Part shown: positions 20,258-32,287 of the stretch, piece after piece
Numbering within the stretch: position 1 is the stretch's first letter
Layout of the letters: each line of letters begins with the position of its first letter
Source of the DNA: Paragonimus westermani
Lineage: Eukaryota > Platyhelminthes > Trematoda > Plagiorchiida > Troglotrematidae
Reading direction: 5' to 3'
NCBI GenBank assembly: GCA_008508345.1
Contig: QNGE01002662.1
Location: 16,019 to 80,018, forward strand
DNA length: 64,000 nucleotides
The notes under the pieces: generated by a model
The model's database searches: none
What the model was told of the DNA's origin: nothing
The model's input: the letters and a program-made list of their open reading frames with translations, nothing else
Translations under genes and position numbers: made by a program

Positions 20258-21730
20258 TCAGTCAAGCGATCTATTTTGTGATACCCGCCCCGGGGTTAGA
20301 AACATAAGACGCGCCGCGTTTTGCCAGCTTGACGTGGTCCTACAAGCTGTGGCCAAGGCAGCATTCTCCACCCAATTTGAACCGTAAGGATATGTCCGCT
20401 TGCCGCTTGGTTTGTAGAATGCAACTGGAGTATTCCAGAAGTTTGTAAACCGGAGCCTCCGCGGACTACACTTCATGTATGTCTACACTGACGACATCTC
20501 CGTAGGCAGCAAGGGCGCACACAAACATGTCACACCTATGTGCAGTTTTCGAACTGTTCGATCAGTATGGTATACTAAGAGCTGTTGAAATCTCTTAAGG
20601 ATTTGTTGAAGGATACTCGAGAGTATTTTGTTCTACCACCTCCAGCTAGCACTGTATTCCTCGCAGCCAAAAACGCGCTATCGTAGATGAAGGCCCTGGC
20701 ACACGTGCGTGTAGACAGAGGTTCCACTCTCACCTTGCAGACCAATGCACCTCAGTCAACTTTGGGTGCGGTTCCGCAGTACGTCGTGAGCAATCAATTC
20801 CAGCCCTTGTCGTTTTTCTCCCGAAAGGTTCAAGAAGCGCGGACGTGCTGTAGTGCCTTCGAGCGTAAGATGATGGCTATCGCTCCTGCTATCAAACAAT
20901 TTCATGACATATTTGAAGAAAGGCGATTTGTCTTCCTGATAGATCACAAACCAGTTATTTGTTCGTTCAACGCAAAACCCGACCGCTATCCTCCGAGAGA
21001 GGTTCAACAGCTGGATTACATCTCTCAGTTCACAACAGACACACAGTATATCGCGGAAAATGAAAAAATTCGCTGACGTCATATCCAGAGTTTCATCGGG
21101 TGACCTGCATGGAAGTGATCCTATGAATGTGAAAGAATTAGGACGAGAGCAAGACGACGTCCTGAAGTGCTACCGTTGTCGCGCTTGTTCTTCACTTAAA
21201 CCCTCGAAGTTGCCTCTAGCCAACTGGGCGGACAATCACATGTGACACCATGTCAGTCAACCCCCGTCTGTTTGTGCCAACAAATTGTAGACTGTTTTTA
21301 ACATTCCTCGACAGATGTCCCACCTCAACGTTCGTGCCGCCGTCAATCTGACTTCAGGCTGGGTTGAATGATCGAAAATGCACAGTGACATACGAGAATG
21401 GACGAGAACCTGCATTTGTCGTAAACTCTGCAAAGTCCATCGGCAGAAAGTCAACGACCCCGATACATACACCAAATCTGCCGCACGTCTCAGTCATCTC
21501 CATGTTGCCATGTTCGGGCCATTGCCGCATTCCAGAAGACATCGGTAGGTTTAACGTGTCTAAACAGATGGCCAGTAGCAATCCTCCTCTCCAACACGAA
21601 TACCAAAACAGTTGCGCGGGCATTCATGGACGGCTGGTTCTCAAACTGCGGTGTGCAGGGAGGACTTCACGATCGTGGTAACAATGATCGGACATTCTTG
21701 CCAAGTATAACTGAGAGTGATACCGGTGCG
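20258..21730 (+). pseudogene. Ty3/Gypsy pol remnant 1 (RT, RNase H, integrase)
   Basis: The reverse transcriptase part near 20390-20510 reads GYVRLPLGL, a stop, then FQKFVNRSLRGL and VYTDD (active-site box at 20484-20495). The RNase H domain is an open frame at 20687-21076: LTLQTNA, QPLSFFSRKVQEA, AFERKMMAI, IDHKPVICSFNAKPDRYPPREVQQLDY and ISQFTTD. Integrase pieces follow near 21400-21700, including IREWTRTC, SHLHVAMFGPLP and RAFMDGWFSNCGVQ. Stops and frame changes break it throughout. Together these parts give the Gypsy order RT-RNase H-integrase. Confidence 0.85.
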
Positions 21731-21954
21731 CTTGGTTTCCAGATAATTACTACAGTAGCTTGCGACTGCAGCTTTTTGCAAAACTGAGTCTTCATGACTT
21801 AACAACGGTTTCATCGTCAGAGGGAAATTTTCTGGCTTAATTAGATTCAGCTAAGACAAAAAGTATATCCTCCCTTTACTGTGACACTAGATTCGATAAT
21901 ATTTGATCGCCTATTGTCCGACTCAAAACAGTTTCACCTCTTCATCAACTTTTT

Positions 21955-22177
21955 GTTAGTCAATGTGCGATTGAATTCCTTTAAATTATTAACTCATATC
22001 CTCGAAATATTAAGACAGAAAAAATTGCAGTAACAGGATTCAACCATCTTGAGAAAAGAAATACGTTACCAAATTATAATGACTACGGTAGTTTAAAAGC
22101 CGCGATTATCTCAAAAACAATTGGAAACTGTCCATCCACCGATAGTATTGAGCGGTGTGCACTTTGGCGAGTTCGTT
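21955..22177. repeat. 223-bp direct repeat, copy 1
   Basis: This block is repeated at 22558-22780, exactly 603 bases downstream, with no difference that I could find by eye. The similarity begins a few bases further left with one mismatch (CAACTTTT-T/A-GTTAG). Confidence 0.92.
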
Positions 22178-22533
22178 CCTTTGTACACTTGCACATTTAT
22201 TATTTTTCTTGACGTACTTGTTGTCGGTTGTTTTGCTCTGTTCACGTGTATATCGAACACAATCATTCTTGTTTTCTTAAATCTGTTTATTCAACAGTTC
22301 ATCGTAACCGATAACCGTGTAACCACTGCCTAATATCCACAATGTTACCGTAGCACACAATTTACCCTTCCGTCTGTATGAACGCTCTGGTGGTCCGTCT
22401 GTTTCTGGAGACTGACTTTCTTCTTTGGCTTGTTCGCATAGACTCAGACTTTTTCAATAACGGAATTTTGTTCTAGTAAAAGCGATCTGTAAACTGTTAA
22501 CCAGGTTTCCGAGTGAAGTTACCACGCATCCTC

Positions 22534-22551
22534 GCTGTTCTAGTGAACCAA
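22534..22551. repeat. 18-bp flanking direct repeat (left)
   Basis: The bases GCTGTTCTAGTGAACCAA recur exactly at 22783-22800. The pair brackets the second 223-bp block and looks like a target-site duplication. Confidence 0.85.
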
Positions 22552-22557
22552 CTTTTA

Positions 22558-22780
22558 GTTAGTCAATGTGCGATTGAATTCCTTTAAATTATTAACTCAT
22601 ATCCTCGAAATATTAAGACAGAAAAAATTGCAGTAACAGGATTCAACCATCTTGAGAAAAGAAATACGTTACCAAATTATAATGACTACGGTAGTTTAAA
22701 AGCCGCGATTATCTCAAAAACAATTGGAAACTGTCCATCCACCGATAGTATTGAGCGGTGTGCACTTTGGCGAGTTCGTT
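22558..22780. repeat. 223-bp direct repeat, copy 2 (bracketed insertion)
   Basis: This is identical by eye to 21955-22177 and bracketed by the 18-bp direct repeats at 22534-22551 and 22783-22800. It is probably a recent insertion of a copied segment. Confidence 0.9.
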
Positions 22781-22782
22781 TG

Positions 22783-22800
22783 GCTGTTCTAGTGAACCAA
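22783..22800. repeat. 18-bp flanking direct repeat (right)
   Basis: Exact partner of 22534-22551. Confidence 0.85.
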
Positions 22801-22994
22801 AGGTCACAGTATAAGTTCGTGGCTTTGAAAAAGTGGTTATTAATCGGGCCACACCCTCCGGAAGGACCCAAATGCAGCAACTTTTCCACGGCCTGAAGCT
22901 GAGTGGCAAAGCTGTATGACGCTGCTAACAAAAATGCAACGACTCATGGGCAACCCGCAAATAGACAGAGCCCACTTTCGGAAAATCTGGCTCA

Positions 22995-23301
22995 GAAGAT
23001 TGCCAAAAGCAACGTAAGAACACGTTTCTTACGCTCGTTCACAAACTACTCTGTAGACAGCAAAAATTGAATAATCAATTGATTAATTGAATAGTTAAGC
23101 GTTTTCAACCACTACTTAACATATTGTCAGAAGCAACGAAAGAACACGTTTCCTTTGTCCGTTCACAAACTATATTCTAGACAGCATGCTGTGTCTGTCG
23201 CTGGTTCGAATCCAGCCGAAACCCTAAATTTTCACAGTTGGGGCTCATCTACAAATTAATTAATCCTTCAAGTTGTTAGGCGTTTTCAAGCACTACTTGG
23301 T
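22995..23301. repeat. Pair of related ~120-bp units; the second carries a B-box-like insert
   Basis: The unit at 22995-23118 and the unit at 23126-23301 share AAGAACACGTTTC, CGTTCACAAACTA, TAGACAGCA and GCGTTTTCAA. The second unit has about 65 extra bases after GACAGCA. These include GGTTCGAATCC at about 23197-23207, which matches a tRNA B box. No clear A box was seen. Confidence 0.6.
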
Positions 23302-23799
23302 TGCTTAAGTGCACCACACCATATCGCACCCCCTAAAGTAGGCACGTGCGACCTTGATGATGTGGTTAACTCGTAACATGGCTCAACAGACATGGAAGCT
23401 TAAAGAGTAGGAATCTCAGCGATACGTCATGGTTCAAGCGATCTTTCTCCAGGCCTTTTCTCGGGTTTTTGACCTGTCCTACCGATTGGACGATATAAAC
23501 CGCCGTCAGAAACCGACTGCTTTTGGGACCACGAACGTTCTGAGACCCGAACCAAACGGTGCGCCAAACCATGCAACGACGCATCAGCGAGACCATGGAA
23601 ACTCTGCAGCCGATCTTTGACGGCAAACAGCACCGTCGGCGCTGGACTCTCCCTGTCGCCTCAACTTTGTGAGAGCTGTAGATACCGGAAACACGTTGAT
23701 GGTTTATATCGGGGCGTAGGTGTTCCGGCTTACGGAAGACGAAGTGCCACAACATTGCAGCTCACAGTTCCGCGTTGTCAATAACACATAACAACTTAA

Positions 23800-25900
23800 G
23801 CGAAACAGCCTTCAGTACTTAAACTGGGTTTCCGGCGTACATTCTTCTGGGTGTTTACAGCTGCGGCCGTACACTTTGCCATGATGAACGTTGATTTTCC
23901 ACGGCATTCAGACTTTCTGGTCAACACAGGACGCCGCCTGCTAAGCGATTACAGCAGTAGTCTAAGCACACCCGACACGCAAACCACAGTTGCGAACGCC
24001 ATCCATGTATGCCCAACCCGCCAACACTAAGCAGCTTACAGATCTCTCCATTGAGTTCCCACAGCTGGCTGACACCCGAAGACATCCCACCAGTGACCTC
24101 TAGTGGCACAAGCCACACTCATAGGAAGGGACCCCCGTCTCAACACGGCCTTGCCGATTGACTCCCGATAAAATGAAACTCGCCATGCAGAATTCGATTA
24201 CTTGCTGGAACTCGAGAAAATACGTCCTCCCGAGAGTCCATGAGCCTCATCGTTGCATGCGGTCCGCAAAAAGTCAGGTGATTAGAGCCCAAGATGTAAT
24301 TACCGTGGGCTCGACAAGTCAGCCGTGTCTGACCAGCACTCACAAGCGTGTGAAAGATTTAGCTATCTGATGATTTACTGACAAGGATAGTTTCGGTATG
24401 CGCTTAGCCTCATGATCCGGGGGCCAAAGAAGCTTTACCCAGAACCGCGGTTATGAACCTTTTTGGTCTTATCGATTACCTCCGAATGAGACATAGTTTA
24501 AGCATCGCGGCTGAAAACGTTCAACGTCTAACTCACGAGGTGACACGCAGTTTGGAATTTGTCTACCTCTATCTGGATGACAGTTTAGCAGCCACTTCTT
24601 CATAACAGAAACACCATAGGCAAATTTGCACCCTAATGAAACGGCTGATCGGACATGGTGTAGGATTTATCTGCACTGTGTAGGATCACAGTAAACTTTC
24701 TGGGTCCCATGTTCTCAAGAAAGGGAGTAACCCAGTTGGGGATGGAGTCAAAGCCATCCGTAAATACCGCGGGCCAAATTTCTGTAGGTAGCTTCTTTTT
24801 AGTGGTCTGACCAACTTCTGCGGACGTTTCTGTTCCCACAGTGTGCATACAATGCAGCCAACGACCGATCCCTACGAGGGGGTAAACGCAAGTTCCAATT
24901 CACAGAGGTTGCACGCAATTCGGTTATTCAACCCAAGAATCCGCACTTACCGCCGTCAACTGTGATAGACGATTCCGACACCGATTTTGATGGTGTATTG
25001 TAGCAGTTCGTTAGATAGCAATGACAACCATTGGTCTTCTTCAAATATCCACAACCCGCGGAATCCTGCCACAGCACTTTTGGTAGAGAGCTGCCAGCCA
25101 CCCATTAATGCATCCGCCACTTCCTTCATTCGATGGAAGGCAGGATTCCCGCGATTTACGTTGACCATAAGCCGCCAATCATTCGATGGGCATTCCCCAA
25201 GATAGGTATGGCATCCTGAAATTGTCTGTTCATTTACGATCGATCTACGACATGTCTCAGGTACCCAAAACACTGTCGTGGTGACAAGCTTCGGTTGTCC
25301 ACTAGTGGTGACAACCGATCGCACACCACATTTTTGAGGAGTTTCCAGCCTTCTTGAATACATTGGTTCACCGTCCGACTAAAAAATAAGATGGCTGGAC
25401 GTTTTCCTGCCTTCCGGAATCCGCTGTTAGTGCGCATGCTAATCCTTTGTGGAAAGAAGCACACCCATTAGACCTTTATGTAATGCGAAACAGCGAAAGG
25501 GGAAGTAAACGTCATCACAGCTGAGCTAGCTTTTTGCTGCACACTTGGGTTACATATGAACTTGCTTCACATGCACCTCCGGCACAGTAAGGTCACGGCC
25601 GCTATCCAGCCTCTTTGGCGTATTACATGAGAACTAAGGCCAGAGCGGTCCGTAGGGGAATCACTGGCCGTGCCTGTGTGTGCAAAAGTGTCTCCGTGTA
25701 ACTGTCTTCTTGCGTACGTATAACGTGCGTCAGTCAACACAACCCCGACTCACCGGCCCTATTGTGCCTCTGCAAAAGGCAAGAAAAACCACTATCGTTA
25801 TTCGCAACCGCAAGCTCCAGGTGGTTTTTGTTGACAGGCTGAAATGAGCACTTATGGATGAATCCTCAGTTACACCTCCTACGACAAATGGGGGTTCTCC
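23800..25900 (+). pseudogene. Ty3/Gypsy pol remnant 2 (RT, RNase H, integrase end)
   Basis: The start of the reverse transcriptase region is at about 24170-24330: AEFDYLLELEKIRPPESPW, LHAVRKKSGD and NYRGLDKSAV. The active-site part at 24430-24600 ends in VYLYLDDSLAATS, so the YLDD box is intact (24570-24581). The connection (KRLIGHGVGF, GVKAIRKY) runs to 24790. RNase H pieces lie at 24940-25250 (HSTFGRELPA, VDHKPPI). The C-terminal integrase segment near 25780-25850 reads VIRNRKLQVVFVDRLK. The protease/gag part to the left is not clearly readable. Many stops and frameshifts are present. Confidence 0.82.
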
Positions 25901-26749
25901 CCGAAACCCCCGTTGGCAGGAAGGTGCGCTCTGTCTCCAGAACCTGCAATTATTGACAGCCCCGCAATCCTACTCTTTGCTCCCCTGTCTCGAGTAATAA
26001 TCGTCTGGGCAGGGAGCTCCGCAAGCCAATACGTCATGAAAAATCTGGTAAGGTCTCCTATTTTTCGAAATGGTCCTTTTCAGTTTGACACGGACGCACA
26101 TTCGTACCCATCGTTTCTGTCTACTCGCCCGCTGGTACTGTTCTGAGTTATGGCCTATCTTGATCTAGCGAAAATTTTCAAAAGGATAATGAAGGAGAGA
26201 TGTTAACTGTCCACCCATTCATTTTCTTGATTCACTGGGTATTCTGACGTCTGAACGTAAAAGTGACAGTGATTTTTACTTCCATGCTCTACAGTTTTCT
26301 GATGCATCATTAGGCCGCAGTCATATAGGTTTGTTCGTATGACAACCCCTTTATTTTGTGAGTACAAGAAGAGGACGCCAAAGGCATAGATAACGTATCA
26401 GTTATGAGCGAAAAAGGGGACAGATATATTTTCCACTTTATCTGAAGTAACAATGGCCTATATAATACTCACTAACCTTCCGAGGGAGAGTCATGTAGCA
26501 ACAATGAAGAATAATATTATCGAGCTGCATTTGGCTGTACAGTTGGAACGATTTTGATCTCCACATACTTTTGTTTTATTCAAGCCACCTGCATTGTTGT
26601 GTCCGCCGCGGGGTTGTAATGAAAACTCCCTCTGTGCATTCCTACCTTGATGTGCTCTCTACGCCCTTCATTTTCCAGGTTCGATATCAATCCACGGAGG
26701 CCGGTGCGCATGGTCTTTGTTTTTCACTGCAAAACGGTTTTCACTAGTT

Positions 26750-27100
26750 AGTACTGACAGGACAGTTTTCTGTAGGGCCGGTTGCCATAAACTGCTACGT
26801 ATCAGCGTGTGCCTGCCCAGAAAGAACTGCAGCACCCAAAAACGGCTGCGGCTGCTCCTTCACCTCCGATAGTGCGCTGTGTATCCATTGACGAGGCGAT
26901 ACGCATGTAAGATTTGCCTCAAGTTTCGGCAGCGACTCCTAAGGAGAATTCGGCGTGAAACCCACGGGGTAACTCAGCAGACAGGAAAGCTTCAACCGGT
27001 CCAAACGGCTACTTTCAAGGAATCCATACACTCCAGCGGTTACCGAAGCGCAGGTGCAATCAACAGTCCGTCACGGACGACGCATCATAAAGTTTGAGTT
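26750..27100 (+). pseudogene. Possible Gypsy pol 3' extension
   Basis: A segment ending VRHGRRIIKFEFASDAF near 27060-27110 resembles the arginine-rich RSGRRVRFP-type tail often found after Gypsy integrase. It lies downstream of pol remnant 2 on the same strand. The evidence is one motif only. Confidence 0.3.
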
Positions 27101-30100
27101 TGCTTCAGACGCATTTTTTAGTGGTTTGCAAATATTTCCACCCGCATAGCAAAATCTCCTGCTTAAGCACTAGACACTGTTTGGCTTTATTTCACGCGGC
27201 ACTACTGGATAGGGTCGCCGTAAGTGTTTACATATAGTGTTCTGTGAAACTTTGTTCGTAGTCCAAGATGGCTGACTAAAAATCCCTAATATCTCCAACA
27301 GATGTTCGCTTCGCTCGTCACTGCTGACACTTAATCGTATAGCACGCCCAAATGATTACACCATCAATAGTTTGAACAAGGTGCATTAACCGGGCATTTC
27401 ATATATGAAGCTGTTTTCCTTTTACGCATAATTATAAGCCCCCAGGGAAAAAGACCCGTGGGCATAATTCAGTTTTCACTAGTATTTTTACTTTTTGACA
27501 AGCAGCCAGTCGGGTGTCATCGTGTTGGGAAAAAGTTTTGACCGCAACGTCCGTGTATCCCGTTGCGCTTTTTAGGCCAGTCACATGGAGAGGTTGTACG
27601 GATCAATAGCAATGCAATACAACGCACGCTGAAGCTCGCTATTTTAATTAGTATTTCCCTCGGATAGTAATCTACTTTAGATCCTGATCCCTTTGTTTCC
27701 ATCACTTTCCTCGAAGTCTATAAGCCTACACACCCATCTAACCAGGGCCTTTCTTGAAAGATCAACAGAGGGAAAAGTGTGCGTATAATGCGGGAAAGCG
27801 GCACAAAGCAGGAAACCCGTATTAAAGACATGCAAAACCTGTGGTGTGTCAATGCGTACCCATTTTCACAACATTCTGTTCATTACGATCCACAGTTTGC
27901 ATAGATTACACTGGGCCTTTGACCTGCACGCACCGTAACTGCACTTCGCAGTATTCAGCGGGCATATTGTTGGAGGGTTTTGTTCAATTTGTGTTCTTGT
28001 GTAACTGTCCCAGTTAGTTAATCGTTTTATTTTATATGGCAGATAATACCTTGCAAGAAGGCTTTCAGCTGCATTCGCTTAGATGCCAAGTTTTGTAGGC
28101 GCCAAAGTAGGTAAGTTGTCTGATCACCGTTCTCGTCACTAATCGTTCTACCTACCCCTATTTAGGTATCCGACAAGGTGAGCGATGATATTTACGAAGT
28201 AACCAACCTTAAAGAACATAATCCGGCTACAAATCCCAACGCCGATTATTGCGGAGTGAAAAGTTGACTACAACAATCTGTCGAGTTCTTTTAAATAGCC
28301 TGCCGATGCAGGAGGTGAGGGCAGAGACAGTGTCTTCTTGTTCTTCCAGCCACGTCATCTCGGCTGCCATCCTCTTCACGTTGGCGAATAATGTGTTCAA
28401 CTGTTAACTGATACTGTGAGATAGCTCTGCTGGAATGTGTTAGCCGTGATATGCGCTTCGTTGCCACTTAAGGCTGTTGAAAATGATGAAGATAGCTGTT
28501 GTATTGGAGAATTCGTGAGCTTTACGTTCGCGGCATCTCCCGGAAGTAGTGTTTTTCAGAGCAGTGTGTTCTGACTACCTTTTTTATGGATAGTGATCTG
28601 CAAGCAATAGGTTATACCACCAATGTGGTTGGAACGCGTAGATATGTGTGCTCCATCGCAGTTACATGATGGAGCTAAATATCTAACGTGGGTGTGTTAA
28701 GAGCTTCTTTTTTACCATCCCTTCCACCGGTAATTTACACCGGGAACCTTGAGTGCTCACTGCCACCACATGAGATGATTAGTATAATCAACACATATTA
28801 GACATTTCGGGGATACACTTGTGTTATTTGGAGGGAAACCCGATGTCCACCGCAATTTGTATGTGCGAAGCCAACTGCAATACAGTGTCGTCAGGTTTGA
28901 TATGGGGTGGGTTCACTCACCTGTGGTAACCGGTACGGTAACTGATACCTCCGGAGCGACCGACCTTACCTTAAAATGTTTTCGTGCACGTCTCTAATAT
29001 GTACCTCTAGATGGTCTTGAATTGGTGGCTGCTTTTCTAGTAGCATCCACGTAGCCGCTGATTATGAGGGCAGCATCTTCGTATTTGTCGCCTGGATCTT
29101 TACAATGGGATAAAACTCCTTTCGGTCCACATCCGAAAACCAGAAGGTTTCCGCTGGCTGCCAGCGCCGTTCTCTTCAGAAGATCAGTTGAAGAACACTG
29201 TTCCACGGTTTATGTTTGATGATGATTTGTTAGTGCATCTAACAGCGGGAAAAGAAGGAAATCAAAGGGTAAAAAAGCGTTTGTTCGATAACTCCTTGAA
29301 CCATAAGTGTATACAACACACAACACGATGCCACGAATCTAGACGTCACCACTGGTTTCAGCGCGAATGTTGACTATAGTCACCGTCGGTAATTTTTGCA
29401 GTAACGTGTTGCAGGTTGCGTGCAGTGATTGTGTGGTTGGGACGGGTACTTGAAAAAGATATAGTATCAGGACGCAACCCGCGCATTCTGCCCTTGTAGC
29501 TGTAGACTTCGACATGCAGCAGGCGACTAATTCCAATCACCGTCACATCAGAACGCTCCCCTTTACACCTACAGTACATATGGGCCGCTGGATTAAGTGT
29601 AAGCTATAGCACTTGTTTGAAGTAGCGCACGTGCGACTCGAACATAAAAGCCAAAAGCCTATCTGGGTTGGCAAAATACAGGATGGACGATAACACGACT
29701 ACCAATGGATAAGTCCGGGAATTCAAAGTACATTCTCTGAAGCATGTTATCCTTCAATATTCAAGGTCCGACGTAGAGAATCAGCCGCATAAACTCACAA
29801 GCCCCTAATTTCTGAACTCTGGTTATGTTCATTACACTCGCGGGAAGCCGCTCTTGAGCAGAAGAGAAAGATTGACTGTATGTGAACCTACCTCGTCAGT
29901 AGTCTCCACCTCGAAACGCACGCCCTCGTGATTGAAGGATGGCGGGCATAACCTCAGTCTTCTTACTATACCGAGGCACACGGAGTGTGTGTAACTCTGA
30001 GAAAATTGGCGTTTCGCATTTAACGGCACGTCTTCCTGCGGAGATTTTATAGGCTTCCTGGCACACCGGAAGGACTCGTACGTGCGACTACCATAGACTA

Positions 30101-31560
30101 TCAGCAGCACGCAACCTTATGATCAAAGTAACCTCCTCTCAGATTACAGCTGGCATATCCAGTATGCTGTAGCTTCCTCTTCTCAAATGCCCTTGCCAAT
30201 AAGTTGCAGAACATTCCACTGACACTCAACTATCTATTAGACCCCGGGGTTACTGATGGCAATTCACCAACCGAACCCGACAACCATCGGTTAATATTCA
30301 GTTTTCACTACCAGGAAGAAATGCAAACCATGAAATGAGTGGTCAGCATGCGCCTAAATATTCCACAAAATACGGGCAATTACTGCAGCTTCAACGGTTC
30401 GAAAATTTTAACACAGTTAGCGTGCTCGACGACGAGCAAACATTGACCGGTGCAGATCTTTAGTTAACATATACGTCGCCGGAGAGGAGAAAATTCACAA
30501 GAGTGCTCGGATGAAATTTCTGATAATCCAGTATATTATGATGACCAATGTACTAAAACATTCTACGCGATAGATGCCGATTCAACTGCTCCCGAAAAAC
30601 ATACTGTAAAGGGATTAGATTAGACAAACGCATCAATACGAAGTCTACGGCCAATCAGTGTCGAAAACACGAACATACCTCTATGACAGCGCGGGGACCA
30701 ATCAGCACGACACGGTGCTCCGGCATTAATTTTGTTATAACCAGCACCGGAGTAAAACGAGTTGTTTAGGTGCGTCACGCGTTGAAACAAACGAGCTGCA
30801 AGCGGAGTCGAGCCGACCAATGAGAAAGCAAAAGCGCCAACACAAATTGTACCTCTTCATTTCACTGATGCGTCTAGTCTGTAAAATAACCAATGGAAAC
30901 GCACTAAACCGAGATTTGCTTTGTGCCACAAAGTCTGACTTTTGCTTTCGTTCCGAAAGGTAGCTATTTTCAACTGCTTCGCGTGTTGAATTGTTGGGAT
31001 CTGAGGCATCGCACGCTGAGCCACCTGGGGAAGCAGCGTGACGTGAGAATACGCTCGTTTTTCTTCTCCACGGCCTAAGCAACGGAAACTTTCTGATAAT
31101 CACTCAACCGACGTTTGTCGCCGTTTTCTCGATCGACACTTGTTTTGTTGGATTCTCTGTCTGGCAATTTTGACACCTGCTCAACTTTTTGAAGTGAATA
31201 TTGGGACCGAAGACGAGGGCCCGTTTGGCAGTTTATCGTGTATATGACCACAGAATTACGAGCTTTCCGTAATTTTGGGTGATTTGCAAATCTTAACCTA
31301 ATGCGCGCTAAGTGTTTGAAGCAAATTATCAACAAACAATATTACGGACATTTTTGCGGACAGTATAAAGAAATATAGTGTGTCAGTCTTACCACCGCCA
31401 CTTGCATTTAACTGTATAGGGCAGTAACACACTGATGCATGGTAAACCCCTTCTCACATAAGACAAGCCCACAGCAAGTAACTCACGTTGACAAAGAAGG
31501 CTTTAGTGCTCGCTCACAAAAAATGCATTTATTGACCACAAGCCGTGTGCACCGAGAGAT
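27101..31560. other. 4.4 kb without recognised genes
   Basis: The longest open frames here are 60-122 codons on the minus strand (for example 31103-30735, 30110-29832 and 29206-28994). None shows a motif, repeat partner or typical gene context that I can name. No microsatellite of note was seen. Confidence 0.55.
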
Positions 31561-31980
31561 TTACCGGTCCATGAATGAACAGGTTGCTTTATTCCATTCA
31601 GAACTATGACATGTAGGTAAAAGGTCCGCCAGTTTGGTCACAGAAGCATACATCAGTTTGTTTTCTTCACCCTGTACTACCGGATGTTGCATGGCGAAAT
31701 TCAAATTACATGATATTTCATCTCCGTTACATCGATCAGCAGCCGCGCACAAACGGCACCATGTGGACAACCACAATTCACCAGCATCCTTACCCCAATT
31801 TCGCCATTTTACATACGGAATTTTCCACTGACTGTATATACAGGGCGTCTCTTGAGTGTTTTTGACACTCTTTTGGGTGTTCTTCAGGTGTCTTTCAGTG
31901 TCGTAAATGATCGTTTGAAGAATACTGAGTGGACAGCGAAAGCAAACCTTCTTGGAGCACAAAATGACCAGGTTCCCCAA
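31561..31980 (-). other. Unidentified 139-codon open frame crossing a minisatellite
   Basis: This minus-strand frame contains RHLKNTQKSVKNTQETP, produced by the short-period repeat at 31846-31902, and several Cys residues (CRLCAAADRC). Gypsy element 3 has a comparable repeat-encoded stretch where its foldback-like insertion begins. No domain is recognised, and I doubt that it is a real gene. Confidence 0.25.
31846..31902. repeat. Degenerate 10-11 bp minisatellite (TTTTGAGTGTC-like)
   Basis: Five to six imperfect units of the type GAGTGTTTTTGACAC / TCTTTTGGGTG / TCTTTCAGTGTC occur here. They resemble the units at the ends of the insertion at 46318-47930. Confidence 0.55.
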
Positions 31981-32287
31981 TTAGGATTAAAAAATCATCA
32001 CTTGTGTGCATGCTCGCTGGACCCGTTTCCCAAATATCTGGCGTTAACAGCCCTATAAATAACTTGTCGTCTATGGCCCAAAGCCAGCCCTGCCGTTGAA
32101 AGGAAAACCTAGCTATCTTGTTCAACTTGGCTCGAAATTTAGGAACAGGATATTATTCCACATCTGTGATAATGAATTATACTATCGGATGCCAATAATT
32201 TCGCAGGTCAAAGCAATTATACAAATTTTTCAAGTTTTTCTTCTTCAAGAAATATACGGCAGGACATCATGTCATAGAGTCTTGGTG

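Noticed and set aside
23180..23230. tRNA-derived SINE around the B-box-like GGTTCGAATCC
   Set aside because: No A box was found at the required distance, so it is kept only as a repeat insert.
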